Both the position numbers and the translations under genes were made by a program. From Kosakonia sacchari SP1 (GTDB lineage Bacteria; Pseudomonadota; Gammaproteobacteria; Enterobacterales; Enterobacteriaceae): a stretch of DNA of 64,000 nucleotides. The notes below the pieces were generated by a model. The model ran no database searches. It was not told the origin of the DNA and saw only the letters and a program-made list of their open reading frames with translations. The stretch covers positions 3,968,001 to 4,032,000 of the forward strand of contig NZ_CP007215.2 of the NCBI RefSeq assembly GCF_000300455.3, in the 5' to 3' direction. Below are positions 9,094-19,102 of the stretch, in pieces. Position 1 is the first letter of the stretch, and each line of letters opens with the position of its first letter.

Positions 9094-9890
9094 CAGTAAA
9101 CAAAACTCACCGGTGCAGCTCCCGCAGGATGCTGCAGGATCCCCATCGGGATGCCGTAAATGTGTTCCAGCGTTTCGGCGCGCATTAATCCTTCCGGCGT
9201 GCCTTCGGCGATCATTTCACCGCCGCGCAGCGCCACCAGATAATCGCAATACCGCGCCGCCATATTGATATCGTGCAGCACAGCAATCACCGTCAGCCCG
9301 CGCTGCTGGCTCAAGCGGTGCACCAGCGCCAGCACATCCACCTGATGGGCGATGTCCAGCGCCGAGGTAGGTTCATCCAGCAGCAGGCAGCGGCTGTCCT
9401 GCGCTACCAGCATGGCGATCCACGCGCGCTGGCGTTCGCCGCCGGAGAGGCTATCTACCAGGCGGTGCGCCAGCGGTTTTAAGCCCACCAGCGCAATCGC
9501 TTCTTCCACTTTTTCTCTGTCGGCAATACCAAAACGCCCCAACGCCCCGTGCCACGGGTAGCGGCCAATCGCCACCAGTTCACGAACCGTCATCCCTTCC
9601 GCCTGCGGCAACTGCTGCGGCAAGTAGGCCACTTTGCGGGCAAAAGCTTTGCTGCTCCAGCTAGCGAGCGGTTGTCCATCCAGCAAAATATCACCGTCCG
9701 AGGGCGGCTGGTGGCGGCCAAGCATTTTCAGCAGCGTGGATTTACCGGAGCCGTTGTGACCAATCAAACCGGTGACTTTACCCACCGGAAAGGTCAGTGA
9801 CAGCGGGTGCAGCAGCGTGCGACCAGGCACACGAAAGGTGACATCGCTAAGTTGAAAGGTGGTATCGGGAAGCGTGTTGTTTTCCTGCAT
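9093..9890 (-). CDS. fhuC: FhuC, ferric hydroxamate ABC transporter ATPase
   Basis: This ATPase powers FhuB-mediated import of Fe3+-hydroxamates. The 265 residues match the E. coli length. Walker A is GHNGSGKST, the signature is LSGGERQRAW, Walker B is CLLLDEPTSALD, and the switch histidine is in AVLHDINMA. The frame is open to a GTG at 9914, but that codon lies inside the hairpin between fhuA and fhuC. I use the ATG at 9890 (MQENNTLPD), which aligns with E. coli. Confidence 0.96.
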   Translation of the reverse strand: MQENNTLPDTTFQLSDVTFRVPGRTLLHPLSLTFPVGKVTGLIGHNGSGKSTLLKMLGRHQPPSDGDILLDGQPLASWSSKAFARKVAYLPQQLPQAEGMTVRELVAIGRYPWHGALGRFGIADREKVEEAIALVGLKPLAHRLVDSLSGGERQRAWIAMLVAQDSRCLLLDEPTSALDIAHQVDVLALVHRLSQQRGLTVIAVLHDINMAARYCDYLVALRGGEMIAEGTPEGLMRAETLEHIYGIPMGILQHPAGAAPVSFVY

Positions 9891-9904
9891 GATTGCCAAC
9901 TTAT

Positions 9905-9928
9905 AAAAGGGCACGGCGAACCGTGCCC
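9905..9928 (-). terminator. Intercistronic hairpin between fhuA and fhuC
   Basis: Reading the minus strand, GGGCACGG and CCGTGCCC (8 bp perfect, four-base loop) are followed by TTTT-ATAA just before the fhuC start. It probably lets only part of the fhuA transcripts continue into fhuCDB, keeping the outer-membrane receptor in excess. Confidence 0.6.
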
Positions 9929-9937
9929 GAAGAGAGA

Positions 9938-12115
9938 TTAGAAGCGGAAGGTTGCTGTCGCCACCACCTGGCGTTCTGCGCCCCAGAAGCAGCCATAGGT
10001 GTCGAAACAGCTTGAGACGTATTCACGATCAAGCAGGTTAGTGACATTCACAGCAAGGCTGGAACCCGCCAGGCCAAAGCGAGCCAGATCGTATTTCACC
10101 ACGGCATCCATCACCGCCGCACTACCGACCTTGAATGTGTTATTCGGATCACCGTAGCTGGAACCGATTAAACGGCCACCTGTACCCACGGTCAGGCCAG
10201 AAAGCATGCCCGAGTTGAAGGTGTAGTCACCCCACAAGGAAGCCATATGTTTCGGGATTTGTACCGGCGTTTTGCCTTTCAGCGTAGTGTCCTGCGTGTA
10301 CTCGGCATTGGTATAGGTGTAGGACGCCGTTACGTTGACGTTCGCGTTAACTGCGGCTTTTGCCTCCAGTTCAACGCCACGAGAGCGAATTTCACCTGCA
10401 GGAACTTGTGCGAACGGGTTAGTCGGATCCGTAGTCAGGTTGTTTGTTTTAGTGAGCTGATAAAGCGCGCCCGTAATAACAACCGGCATATCTTTCGGTA
10501 CGTATTTCACGCCCGCTTCGTATTGCTTACCTTTCGACGGCGCATAAGCCACGTTATCAGCAGGGGTCGCAGCCCAGGCTTTTGACGGGTTAGGCTCAAA
10601 AGATTCGCTATAGCTGGCATAAGGCGTAATGCCATTATCGAAGAGGTAGTTAACCCCGGCACGCCAGGTAAACTGATTGTCATCGCGCTTCACTTTCTGG
10701 CCGCTACTGCGAATAAGCGTAGCCTGTTCGGACCAGTCATAACGCCCGCCCACTGTTGCCACCCACTTATTCCATTCCAGTTGGTCCTGAACATACAGCC
10801 CGGTTTGGTGTTGGGTATTTAACTGGAATGGCGTCGCGGTCGGGAAATCAACATCGGTATAAACCGGATTATTCATATCCAGCGTAGGCGCACTTCCGTA
10901 GGCGTTTTTGATGTCATTACGAAAACGGGAGTAATCAATGCCCGTCAGAACGATGTGGGAAACATCACCCGTCGCGAATTTACTTTCTAACTGGGTGTCG
11001 ACGCCGAAATCGCTGTAGTCTTCGTCGGCCACAATGATTGAACGTGTAAGCTGATCGTTTGTAGCGCCAAAGCCATAAACGGTTTTCTGCGAGGTTTTAA
11101 TCTGGCTGTAGCGCAGGTTCTGACGAACGGTGAACACATCATCAAACGCGTGTTCAAAACTGTAACCCACCAGGCGCTGATAACGGGAATATTCGTTGTT
11201 CGGCGCACTGTCAGTAAAGCCTGGCGAGACACGTTTTCCCGAAGCCAATGGCTCAACCGTGCCCTCTTTTGGCAACCAACCGTAATAACCAGTATTCGGT
11301 TCGTTCTGAATATTCGCCAGCAATGTCAGGTTGGTTTTATCATCCGGACGCCAGCTAAATGACGGTGCAATGGCGTAGCGTTTTTGTTTCGCAAAGTCCT
11401 GCTGCTCATCGTTAGAACGTGCAAGACCGGTCAAGCGGTAAGCATACTTGCCGTCATCATCCAGCGCATCGCTAAAATCGAAACCAGTCTGGTAGAGATT
11501 ATCGGTGCCCATTTTGAACTGAATTTCATGCAGCGGCTCGGTGGTCGGACGCTTGCTGACCATCGCGATGATACCGCCCGGATTGCTCTTACCGTACAGA
11601 ACGGAAGTCGGTCCGCGCATCAGTTCAACACGCTCCAGCATGTAGGGATCGATGGTCGCACCGCTGTAGTAATCCCCCTGCAGTTTTATACCATCCAGGT
11701 AGTTGTTCTGCGTAGGTCCAGGTGTGGAGAAACCACGAATGCTGACGAAGTCGTAAGTGTTCGATGCACCACGGTTGCTAACCACCACGCCAGGCGTATA
11801 ACCCAGCGCTTCTTTCACCGAGGCAGGCTGACGGATTTGCATCTCTTCATTCGTTACCACCGAAACAGACTGCGGCGTCTTTTCAATCGGGGTATCCGTT
11901 TTGGTCGCCGTGGCGGAACGTTTTGCCGCGATAGTGGGTGCCGGACCCCATGCGCTTTCCTGTGGAGCGGCGCTGGTGGTAACGGTGATGGTTTCTTCTT
12001 TTTGGGTTGTTGCAGCCTGTGCGTAAACAGACATGCCGCTAACCGCTGTGGCTACTACAACTGCGATTTTACGCAGCGTAGTGTTGACTGGCTGAGCAGT
12101 GTTAGGACGCGCCAT
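9938..12115 (-). CDS. fhuA: FhuA, TonB-dependent ferrichrome outer-membrane receptor
   Basis: This 725-residue precursor has a signal peptide of about 34 residues (ends VYAQA), a TonB box (EETITV, about 40-45), a plug domain (SVSVVTNEEM to MVSKRP) and a 22-strand barrel ending in VATATFRF. The C-terminal disulfide loop SSCFDTYGCFWGAERQV is intact. Compared with E. coli FhuA (747 residues), the segment after KTSQKTVYGFG, which is surface loop L4, is about 19 residues shorter and lacks both L4 cysteines. L4 is the main phage- and colicin-binding loop in E. coli. A Fur-box-like sequence lies upstream. The gene heads the fhuACDB operon. Confidence 0.95.
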   Translation of the reverse strand: MARPNTAQPVNTTLRKIAVVVATAVSGMSVYAQAATTQKEETITVTTSAAPQESAWGPAPTIAAKRSATATKTDTPIEKTPQSVSVVTNEEMQIRQPASVKEALGYTPGVVVSNRGASNTYDFVSIRGFSTPGPTQNNYLDGIKLQGDYYSGATIDPYMLERVELMRGPTSVLYGKSNPGGIIAMVSKRPTTEPLHEIQFKMGTDNLYQTGFDFSDALDDDGKYAYRLTGLARSNDEQQDFAKQKRYAIAPSFSWRPDDKTNLTLLANIQNEPNTGYYGWLPKEGTVEPLASGKRVSPGFTDSAPNNEYSRYQRLVGYSFEHAFDDVFTVRQNLRYSQIKTSQKTVYGFGATNDQLTRSIIVADEDYSDFGVDTQLESKFATGDVSHIVLTGIDYSRFRNDIKNAYGSAPTLDMNNPVYTDVDFPTATPFQLNTQHQTGLYVQDQLEWNKWVATVGGRYDWSEQATLIRSSGQKVKRDDNQFTWRAGVNYLFDNGITPYASYSESFEPNPSKAWAATPADNVAYAPSKGKQYEAGVKYVPKDMPVVITGALYQLTKTNNLTTDPTNPFAQVPAGEIRSRGVELEAKAAVNANVNVTASYTYTNAEYTQDTTLKGKTPVQIPKHMASLWGDYTFNSGMLSGLTVGTGGRLIGSSYGDPNNTFKVGSAAVMDAVVKYDLARFGLAGSSLAVNVTNLLDREYVSSCFDTYGCFWGAERQVVATATFRF

Positions 12116-12154
12116 TAGTTTATCTCTGATTCAAATGAGTGAACGATAACGTAA

Positions 12155-12173
12155 ACGAGAATTATTATTATGA
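12155..12173. promoter_or_regulatory. Candidate Fur box of fhuA
   Basis: An AT-rich stretch reading ATAATAATAATTCTCGT on the minus strand, about 40-55 bases upstream of the fhuA start, resembles the repeated ATAAT pattern of the 19-bp Fur consensus. Position and downstream gene fit iron repression, but the match to the 3' half of the consensus is imperfect. Confidence 0.5.
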
Positions 12174-12256
12174 CCGCAGCATAATATGCGAAGCGCTGTG
12201 CGCATAGCAAGCAGTAAGCCGCCTGAAACGGCCTGAAGGATGAAGAAATAACCAGA

Positions 12257-12480
12257 CGAAAAGCAGGTGGTTAACAGGGATTTAAAACAACGTTATTTGC
12301 ATGTTTAGGGCGTAAAAAACCACCTGCTTAGCAGGTGGCATTGATTTCGTCTCAGAGGGGCGTACTAAAAGCCCTACAATTAGTCTCTGTCTGTTCTGAA
12401 CGATTTAAATCCAAAGACAATAAGGCAAAGCCAAAACCTCTTGCTGACCACCTACATAGGAGGTGGTGTTCATGCAGGGA
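12257..12480. repeat. Palindrome-rich element in the fhuA-mrcB spacer
   Basis: The 420-base spacer between fhuA and mrcB holds two hairpins with related arms about 110 bases apart. The first is CCACCTGC-TTA-GCAGGTGG at 12320-12338. The second is ACCACCT-ACATAGG-AGGTGGT at about 12448-12467. The arm AAGCAGGTGG occurs a third time at 12261-12270 and could pair with the first hairpin instead. On the minus strand the first hairpin is followed by six T residues and would terminate transcription. This could be a relic of an IS200/IS605-type non-autonomous element (subterminal hairpins, no terminal repeats) or a small RNA gene read on the minus strand. No coding frame is convincing here. Confidence 0.45.
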
Positions 12481-12481
12481 T

Positions 12482-12510
12482 AAAAAAAACCCCGATGTTG
12501 CCATCGGGGG
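12482..12510 (-). terminator. mrcB terminator
   Basis: On the minus strand, CCCCGATG and CATCGGGG (8 bp, four-base loop) are followed by eight T residues, 25 bases after the mrcB stop: a textbook intrinsic terminator. Confidence 0.88.
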
Positions 12511-12535
12511 TTTCAGGTCTTGTCACGGCAGAAAA

Positions 12536-15064
12536 TTAGTTACCGCCGAACATCTCTTTGATCCAGCCTGCAACGCCATCGCTTTTCTGCTCCTGCTGCG
12601 GCGGCTGTTGAGGCTGCTGCTGCGCGGGTTGCTGCGGCTGCTGGGACTGATCAAACGGGTTGCCGGTTTGCGGCTGCACCTGGTTTTGCTGGCACAGCGT
12701 TTCCGGGCTGGTCGTCCAGACCGGAAGCTGGCGCACACCGCCACCGCCGCAAACGAAATTCCCCATGTCATCAACACCCATATTGGTGATGTCTTCCGGC
12801 GGCGTCAGATCCAGCGGGATCGGCGACTGGTTTTCCAGATAACGCTGGTAAATCGCCATCGCGCCGCTGGCACCATACAGCTTCGTCGGCTGGTTATTAT
12901 CGCGGCCAACCCAGGTAATCGTCACTTCGCGCCCGTCGATACCCGCAAACCAGGTATCGACGTTGTTATTGGTGGTACCGGTTTTACCCGCCAGATGCAG
13001 GCCCGGATACTTCGCGCCAAGCTGGCGACCGGTGCCGCGCTGGACAACCTGCTGCATCGTCCACAGCGTCATATACGCCGCCTGCGCCGGTACGGCACGC
13101 TCGGCCTGCGGGAAGCTCTGATACAGCACCGTGCCGTCTTCAGCAATCACCGAACGCAACGCGGAAAGCGGCGCGCGGTTACCGCCGCTGGCGATGGTCT
13201 GGAAAGCCTGCGCCACTTCAATTGGCGTCAGGTTCAGTGCACCAAGCAGCATAGACGGCATGCCGGTCAGCTGATCTTTCGGCGCGCCGAGTTTCTGCCA
13301 GGTGTCCGTCACCGCAGGCAACCCTACCGCCATTCCGAGGTTCACCGTCGGTACGTTCATCGAACGGGTCAGCGCATCGACCAGCATCACCTGGCCGCTA
13401 AAACGACGGTCATCGTTCTGCGGTGCCCACACCTGGCCGTTAGACAAGCGCAGCGAAATCGGCGCATCGGCAATCCAGGTATTCAGGCGATAGATATTCG
13501 GCTGGCTCAGCGCTGTCAGGTAGGTTGCAGGTTTCGCCAGCGAACCTATGGAGCGGCGCGCCTGCATCGCACGGTTATAACCCGCGAACTGCGGCGTCGC
13601 ACCGCCGACCATCGCGCGCACTTCACCAGTGTAGCGGTCGACCACCACCATTGCCGTTTCAAGATCGGTCAGCTTGCGCTGTTTGATCAGCAGCGGAATA
13701 CCTTCCACGGCGGCTTTTTCGGCGGCGTCCTGCGCCACGGAATCAAAAGTGGTGAAGATCTTCACGCCGGAGAGATCTTTCACCTTATCACCGAGCTTGG
13801 CTTGCAACTCCTGGCGCACCATCTGCATAAACGCCGGCTGCGGTGAAATCACCCCGCCGCGCGGCTGCACGCCGAGCGGACGCGCGCTCAGCATGTCATA
13901 CAGCTCCTGGTCGATAACGTTTTGCTGTTGCAGCAAACGCAGCACCAGGTTACGACGCTCCAGCGCCAGTTTCGGGTTACGCCACGGGTTGTAGATTGAC
14001 GCACCTTTAACCATCCCCACCAGCAATGCCTGCTGATCAAGGCTCAGCTCTTCCACCGGGCGGCCAAAATAGTAGAGGCTCGCCAGCGGGAAACCGCGGA
14101 TCTCGTTGTCGCCGCTCTGACCGAGGTACACCTCGTTCATATACAGTTCAAGAATACGATCTTTGCTGTAGCGGGCATCCATAATCAGCGCCATATAGGC
14201 TTCGTTGGCTTTACGCCAGTAGGAGCGCTCGCTGCTGAGGAACAGGTTTTTCACCAGTTGCTGCGTCAGCGTACTCGCCCCCTGCACGGTGCGTCCAGCG
14301 GTCAGGTTCGCCAGCACCGCACGACCAATGGAGTAAAAGCTGATGCCATCGTGCTCATAAAAGTGGCGGTCTTCGGTCGCCAGCAGCGTATCCACCAGCA
14401 GATCCGGGAAACCATTGCGCGGTACAAACAGACGCTGCTCGCCATTCGGCGAAGAGAGCATGGTGATCAGACGCGGATCGAGACGGAAGAAACCGAACTG
14501 GCGGTTGCTGTCCATATTCTCGATGGTTTCCAGACGAGAGCCGTCAAACGTCAGACGCGCGCGCACTTGCCCTTCTTTACTGTCCGGGAAATCAAACGGA
14601 CGGCGGATCATCTCAATGCTTTTCGCCTGCACGGTAAACTCGCCGGGACGCGTCATCTTCGTCACCTGGCGGTACTGCGTGGCTTCCAGCAGTTTCACCA
14701 TCTCGTTTTTACTGATTGCCATATCCGGTTCGAGGTTGACCATACGGCCATACACCGCAGCAGGCAGTTGCCAGACTTTCCCGTCAATACGGGCACGGAT
14801 TTTTTGATCCAGATAAACGCCATAAATGGCGCACAGCACGGCCAGAACGATGGCAATTTTTAACAGCAGCCAGAACCAGCCGCGTTTGCCGCGTGGCTTC
14901 TTGCCTTTGCCTCTTCCTTTTTTCGGCATCGGTTCCTCGTCTTCATCGTCATCTTCATACTCGTCGTACTCCTCTTCCCGAAGTCGACGACGGCTGATTT
15001 TCTCTTTCGCCGGACGCGCAGGTTTACCCTTGCGTCCAATTGGCTCGCGGTCATTCCCCGCCAT
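12536..15064 (-). CDS. mrcB: PBP1B, bifunctional peptidoglycan glycosyltransferase/transpeptidase
   Basis: PBP1B polymerises lipid II and cross-links peptidoglycan at the outer face of the inner membrane. The 842 residues comprise a charged cytoplasmic tail rich in Glu, Asp, Lys and Arg, a membrane anchor (about 63-85), a UB2H domain that binds LpoB, the GT51 glycosyltransferase (Glu231 in [12 protein letters not shown]) and the transpeptidase. The transpeptidase has Ser508-x-x-Lys511 (SIGSLAKP), SMN and KTGTT. The extreme C-terminus is a Gln/Pro-rich tail before [10 protein letters not shown], more extended in glutamine repeats than I recall for E. coli. The gene is monocistronic between hrpB and a strong terminator. 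Confidence 0.96.
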   Translation of the reverse strand: MAGNDREPIGRKGKPARPAKEKISRRRLREEEYDEYEDDDEDEEPMPKKGRGKGKKPRGKRGWFWLLLKIAIVLAVLCAIYGVYLDQKIRARIDGKVWQLPAAVYGRMVNLEPDMAISKNEMVKLLEATQYRQVTKMTRPGEFTVQAKSIEMIRRPFDFPDSKEGQVRARLTFDGSRLETIENMDSNRQFGFFRLDPRLITMLSSPNGEQRLFVPRNGFPDLLVDTLLATEDRHFYEHDGISFYSIGRAVLANLTAGRTVQGASTLTQQLVKNLFLSSERSYWRKANEAYMALIMDARYSKDRILELYMNEVYLGQSGDNEIRGFPLASLYYFGRPVEELSLDQQALLVGMVKGASIYNPWRNPKLALERRNLVLRLLQQQNVIDQELYDMLSARPLGVQPRGGVISPQPAFMQMVRQELQAKLGDKVKDLSGVKIFTTFDSVAQDAAEKAAVEGIPLLIKQRKLTDLETAMVVVDRYTGEVRAMVGGATPQFAGYNRAMQARRSIGSLAKPATYLTALSQPNIYRLNTWIADAPISLRLSNGQVWAPQNDDRRFSGQVMLVDALTRSMNVPTVNLGMAVGLPAVTDTWQKLGAPKDQLTGMPSMLLGALNLTPIEVAQAFQTIASGGNRAPLSALRSVIAEDGTVLYQSFPQAERAVPAQAAYMTLWTMQQVVQRGTGRQLGAKYPGLHLAGKTGTTNNNVDTWFAGIDGREVTITWVGRDNNQPTKLYGASGAMAIYQRYLENQSPIPLDLTPPEDITNMGVDDMGNFVCGGGGVRQLPVWTTSPETLCQQNQVQPQTGNPFDQSQQPQQPAQQQPQQPPQQEQKSDGVAGWIKEMFGGN

Positions 15065-15181
15065 GCTTTACTCTCCGCAACTTTCAGGCGCAAGGGCCTG
15101 ATTCTCAACTCTTCCGCACCAGGGCAGAAGAAGAAATCTCTCAATTTATCGCACTGTTTGATGGCGAAAAGCCCATCCCTG

Positions 15182-17611
15182 TTACGAATACTTTTTGGTG
15201 CGCCGCGTCGGTGCCGTATTGGCCGGATCGTCCGGCCAGACATGCTTCGGGTAGCGCCCTTTCATCTCTTTTTGCACTTCGCGATACGCGCCCGCCCAAA
15301 ACGCGCTTAAATCACGGGTGATTTGCAGCGGACGTTGCGCAGGAGACAGCAGTTCCAGCACCAGTGCCACGCGCCCTTGCGCGATAGTCGGCGTTGTCGC
15401 TTCGCCAAACATTTCTTGCATACGCACCGCCAGCGCTGGCGGGTTATCTTCGTGATAACGAATTGCTATCCGGCTTCCCGTCGGCACAGTGTAATGCGCA
15501 GGCAGCTCACTATCCAGACGTTGACGTAATGACCACGGCATCGCATTTTGTAACGCTTGGCTTAAATCGAGCGCTTTCAGCTCACGCAACGAACGGATAC
15601 CACTCATTTGCGGCAATAACCACTGTTCAAGATTTTCCAGCAGCGAGGCCTCATCGACCGCTGGCCAGTCAACTTCCGGCAGCCACTTCGCCGCACAGTG
15701 TAAACGCAAGCGCAATTGCTCGGCATCCGGCGTCCAGTTCAGTACCCGCAAGCCCTTATCACGGATGCCGTTCAGCATCGCCTGATGCAACTCCTCTTCC
15801 GAGGGTTTCGCCAGCGGCTGTACTTTTAACGTCAATTGTCCTATCTGGCTGCGGCGAAACGCTTTTAACGTGCCCTGCGCCTCGTCCCACTCAACCGTGT
15901 CGGACTGCTGCAATAAATGTGGGCAGCGGGTGACAAGCGCGTCGATATCCAACGGCAGCGCCAACAAAATCCGCGCATCCGGCGATGCGCTACCCTGCAA
16001 CAGCAAGGGCGCTATCAGCCACTCGTGACGGTTGAGCGCATCATCTGCATCCAGCGTGGCGCCCATGCCGTTCGCCAGTTGATAGCGACCTTCCTGGCCG
16101 CGCCGGCGGGCAATGCGATCGGCAAAAGCGCTTGCCAGTAACGGCGCAAGTACGGTGTTGTCCGGCTCGCCCTCGCTGCTTTTCAGACGGCGAACCAGTT
16201 GGCGCGCGCGCTGCTGCCAGTTTGGCTGGTTGCGTGAAAACGCCGCGCTTAAGTCACTGTTTGTACCGCGTGGTGGCTCTTCCAGAATCGCCGCCAGCTT
16301 CGCCGCCGTGGCAATTTCGTCGCGACCGTTTGCCGCTGCCAGCATCGCAGCCAGGCGCGGATCGTTACCGAGCGCCGCCATACGTTGTCCAAACGGCGTC
16401 AGCCGCCCGTCCTCAAGCGCCTGCAACTGGCTGAGCAGCTTGCGCGCCGCCGCGAGATTCACCGCCGGCGGCAGATCCAGCCATTTGAGCTGGGCAGGAT
16501 CCTGGCATCCCCACTGTATTAATTCCATCAACAGTCCCGATAAATCACTACTCAATATTTCAGGGCTGCTCTGCGCCGCCGCGCGTTCCGCCTGCTCTTT
16601 ACTCAGTAAGTGCACGCAAATACCAGGCTCAAGACGACCGGCACGCCCGGTGCGCTGCGTCATCGAAGCAACACTAATGCGCTGTGTCACCAGCCGGGTT
16701 AAGCCGCTGCGGGCATCAAACCGCGCGACGCGTTCCTGGGCGCTATCCACCACCAGGCGAATGCCTTCGATGGTCAAACTGGTTTCGGCGATATTGGTAG
16801 CGAGCACCACTTTTCGCAGCCCTTTGGGCGCGGGCAAAATGGCTTTACGCTGCTCACTAAGCGGCAGCGCACCATAAAGCGGGCAGAGGAGAATATCGCT
16901 GCCGACGCGGGAAGCCAGTTGCTCCTGTACACGCTGGATTTCACCAACACCGGGTAAAAACAGCAGCAGCGAACCGACTTCATTACGCAGTAATTCCGCT
17001 GTCGCCAGGGCAATCGCCTCGTCAAATCGGAGATGGCTCGGCAAGGGCTGATAGCGTTGCTCAACCGGATAGGCGCGTCCGGCGGAAATAATGGTGGGTG
17101 CATCCGGTAGCAGCGCTTGTAAACGGGCATTATCAAGCGTTGCTGACATCACCAGCAGTTTGAGGTCATCGCGCAACCCTTGCTGCACGTCCAGCAGCAA
17201 TGCCAGGGCGAGATCCGCTTGCAGGCTGCGTTCGTGAAACTCATCAAGGATCACCAGCCCTACGCCGCTGAGTTCTGGATCTTGCTGAACCAGCCGCGTC
17301 AAAATCCCTTCTGTCACCACTTCGAGCCGGGTATTTTGCCCTACGCAGGTTTCCGCGCGCATCCGGTAACCCACGGTTTCGCCAGGCTTTTCATTGAGCA
17401 GTTCCGCCAGCCGCTGTGCCACATTGCGCGCCGCCAGCCGACGCGGTTCAAGCAGCAAAATACGGCCAGTAATGTCACCTTGTTGCAGCAGTTGCAACGG
17501 CAACCAGGTCGATTTCCCTGCGCCGGTGGGCGCACTTAACAGCACCTGTGGCGCGGTGCGCAGGGCAGAAAGAATGTCGGGCAGAACGGCGGCGACTGGC
17601 AGTGAGGACAC
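15182..17611 (-). CDS. hrpB: HrpB, DEAH-box ATP-dependent RNA helicase
   Basis: The 809 residues equal the E. coli length. Superfamily 2 helicase motifs are seen in order: Walker A APTGAGKST (about 27-35), motif II DEFHERSLQ, motif III SATLDN, and motif VI QRTGRAGRLEPG. The HrpB-specific C-terminal half follows. The start is a GTG with a GGAG site five bases upstream (GTG TCC TCA, read MSSLPVAAVLP). No firm substrate is known for E. coli HrpB. The gene is divergent from thpR. Confidence 0.94.
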   Translation of the reverse strand: MSSLPVAAVLPDILSALRTAPQVLLSAPTGAGKSTWLPLQLLQQGDITGRILLLEPRRLAARNVAQRLAELLNEKPGETVGYRMRAETCVGQNTRLEVVTEGILTRLVQQDPELSGVGLVILDEFHERSLQADLALALLLDVQQGLRDDLKLLVMSATLDNARLQALLPDAPTIISAGRAYPVEQRYQPLPSHLRFDEAIALATAELLRNEVGSLLLFLPGVGEIQRVQEQLASRVGSDILLCPLYGALPLSEQRKAILPAPKGLRKVVLATNIAETSLTIEGIRLVVDSAQERVARFDARSGLTRLVTQRISVASMTQRTGRAGRLEPGICVHLLSKEQAERAAAQSSPEILSSDLSGLLMELIQWGCQDPAQLKWLDLPPAVNLAAARKLLSQLQALEDGRLTPFGQRMAALGNDPRLAAMLAAANGRDEIATAAKLAAILEEPPRGTNSDLSAAFSRNQPNWQQRARQLVRRLKSSEGEPDNTVLAPLLASAFADRIARRRGQEGRYQLANGMGATLDADDALNRHEWLIAPLLLQGSASPDARILLALPLDIDALVTRCPHLLQQSDTVEWDEAQGTLKAFRRSQIGQLTLKVQPLAKPSEEELHQAMLNGIRDKGLRVLNWTPDAEQLRLRLHCAAKWLPEVDWPAVDEASLLENLEQWLLPQMSGIRSLRELKALDLSQALQNAMPWSLRQRLDSELPAHYTVPTGSRIAIRYHEDNPPALAVRMQEMFGEATTPTIAQGRVALVLELLSPAQRPLQITRDLSAFWAGAYREVQKEMKGRYPKHVWPDDPANTAPTRRTKKYS

Positions 17612-17684
17612 AAAAGCTCCGGAGGGTTAACATAAGCTGGCCAGCAGTATAACATCGCCGTAAATCTTTGACCTCGAGCCTGCC

Positions 17685-18215
17685 ATGTCTGAACCTAAAA
17701 GGCTGTTTTTCGCCCTTGAACTCCCTGCGGATATTCAGACGCAGGTGGTGCAATGGCGCGCACAGCAATTCCCGCCGGATGCGGGGCGGCCGATTGCCGC
17801 GGCGAATCTGCATCTGACGCTGGCGTTTCTCGGTGAAATCAGCGCGGAAAAACAGCGCGCACTGGAAGCGCTGGCCGGACGGATACGCCAGCCCGGTTTT
17901 ACACTCACGCTGGATGATGCCGGGCAATGGCTGCGCTCGCGCGTAGTCTGGCTTGGTTCACGCCAGCCGCCGCGCGGGTTGCTGCAACTGGCGGATATGC
18001 TCCGCGCCCAGGCTTCTCGCAGCGGTTGCTATCAAAGCCCGCAGCCGTTTCACCCCCACATTACGCTGCTGCGCGACGCCAGCCACGCTGTCACCATTCC
18101 GCCACCGGGTTTTCGCTGGTCATTCCCGGTGACAGCGTTTGCCTTGTATGAATCACAATTTATCCAGGGTCGAACCCGCTACACGCCATTGCATCGCTGG
18201 ACGCTTAAAAAATAA
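17685..18215 (+). CDS. thpR: ThpR (LigT), RNA 2',3'-cyclic phosphodiesterase
   Basis: This belongs to the 2H phosphoesterase superfamily and is known in E. coli for hydrolysing 2',3'-cyclic phosphates and for reversible 2'-5' RNA ligation of tRNA halves. Both catalytic H-x-T motifs are present: NLHLTLAFLG (about residue 45) and FHPHITLLRD (about residue 125). The length of 176 residues is normal. It is followed nine bases later by sfsA on the same strand, as in E. coli. Confidence 0.93.
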   Translation: MSEPKRLFFALELPADIQTQVVQWRAQQFPPDAGRPIAAANLHLTLAFLGEISAEKQRALEALAGRIRQPGFTLTLDDAGQWLRSRVVWLGSRQPPRGLLQLADMLRAQASRSGCYQSPQPFHPHITLLRDASHAVTIPPPGFRWSFPVTAFALYESQFIQGRTRYTPLHRWTLKK

Positions 18216-18224
18216 GGATTTCCC

Positions 18225-18929
18225 ATGGATTTTTCCCCGCCGCTTAAATCCGCCACGCTGATTCAGCGTTACAAACGCTTCCTTGCGGATGTGGTCACAC
18301 CTGAAGGGGAACCCCTCACGCTGCATTGCCCAAATACCGGTGCGATGACCGGTTGCGCGACGCCAGGCGACACGGTCTGGTATTCCACGTCGAATAATCC
18401 TAAGCGCAAATATGCCCATACGTGGGAATTATCCCAAACCCAACAGGGGGCATTTATTTGCGTCAATACTCAGCGGGCAAATATGCTGACAAAAGAAGCA
18501 ATACTTGCTGACCAGGTCCCTGAACTCAGTGGATATAGCACGCTGAAAAGCGAAGTAAAATATGGTGCGGAAGGTAGCAGAATTGATTTTCTGTTACAGG
18601 CGGATGACCGGCGCAACTGCTATATTGAAGTGAAATCGGTCACGCTCGCCGAGCAGCAGTCAGGCTACTTCCCGGATGCCGTCACCCTGCGAGGACAGAA
18701 GCATTTACGGGAATTAATGAGCGTCGCGGCCAACGGCGATCGCGCGGTAATTCTGTTTGCTGTTCTGCACTCCGCCGTTGAACATTTTTCTCCGGCACGC
18801 CATATTGACGAGGAATACGCACGATTATTGAATGAGGCACAACACCGGGGGGTAGAAGTTATCGCTTATAAAGCGGAACTTTCTGCCGATAATATCACTC
18901 TTAAGTTGCCACTACCTTTTACGGTATAA
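18225..18929 (+). CDS. sfsA: SfsA family protein (sugar fermentation stimulation protein A)
   Basis: The 234-residue protein matches SfsA along its whole length, with [23 protein letters not shown] and YIEVKSVTL. The last two resemble the PD-(D/E)xK nuclease core. E. coli SfsA was identified as a DNA-binding factor that raises maltose gene expression when overproduced; its molecular role is not settled. It lies between thpR and dksA and probably shares the thpR transcript. Confidence 0.93.
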   Translation: MDFSPPLKSATLIQRYKRFLADVVTPEGEPLTLHCPNTGAMTGCATPGDTVWYSTSNNPKRKYAHTWELSQTQQGAFICVNTQRANMLTKEAILADQVPELSGYSTLKSEVKYGAEGSRIDFLLQADDRRNCYIEVKSVTLAEQQSGYFPDAVTLRGQKHLRELMSVAANGDRAVILFAVLHSAVEHFSPARHIDEEYARLLNEAQHRGVEVIAYKAELSADNITLKLPLPFTV

Positions 18930-19102
18930 AGGCAAGCTTTTGACGAGTAAGTGATTTGGTCGCGTGCGCAAATACGCTTTTCTTCACAGGGTTGTCAAGT
19001 GTTACGTTTAGATATTTGCCATCCGTAAAAGCATCTGCTATTTATAGCGGCCTGATTTTTCCCCCACACGGGGATCGATAGTGCGTGTTAAGGAGAAGCA
19101 AC

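Noticed and set aside
12335-13846. 503-codon open frame on the plus strand
   Set aside because: Antisense to mrcB and running through the mrcB terminator; Arg/His/Leu-rich product without motifs.
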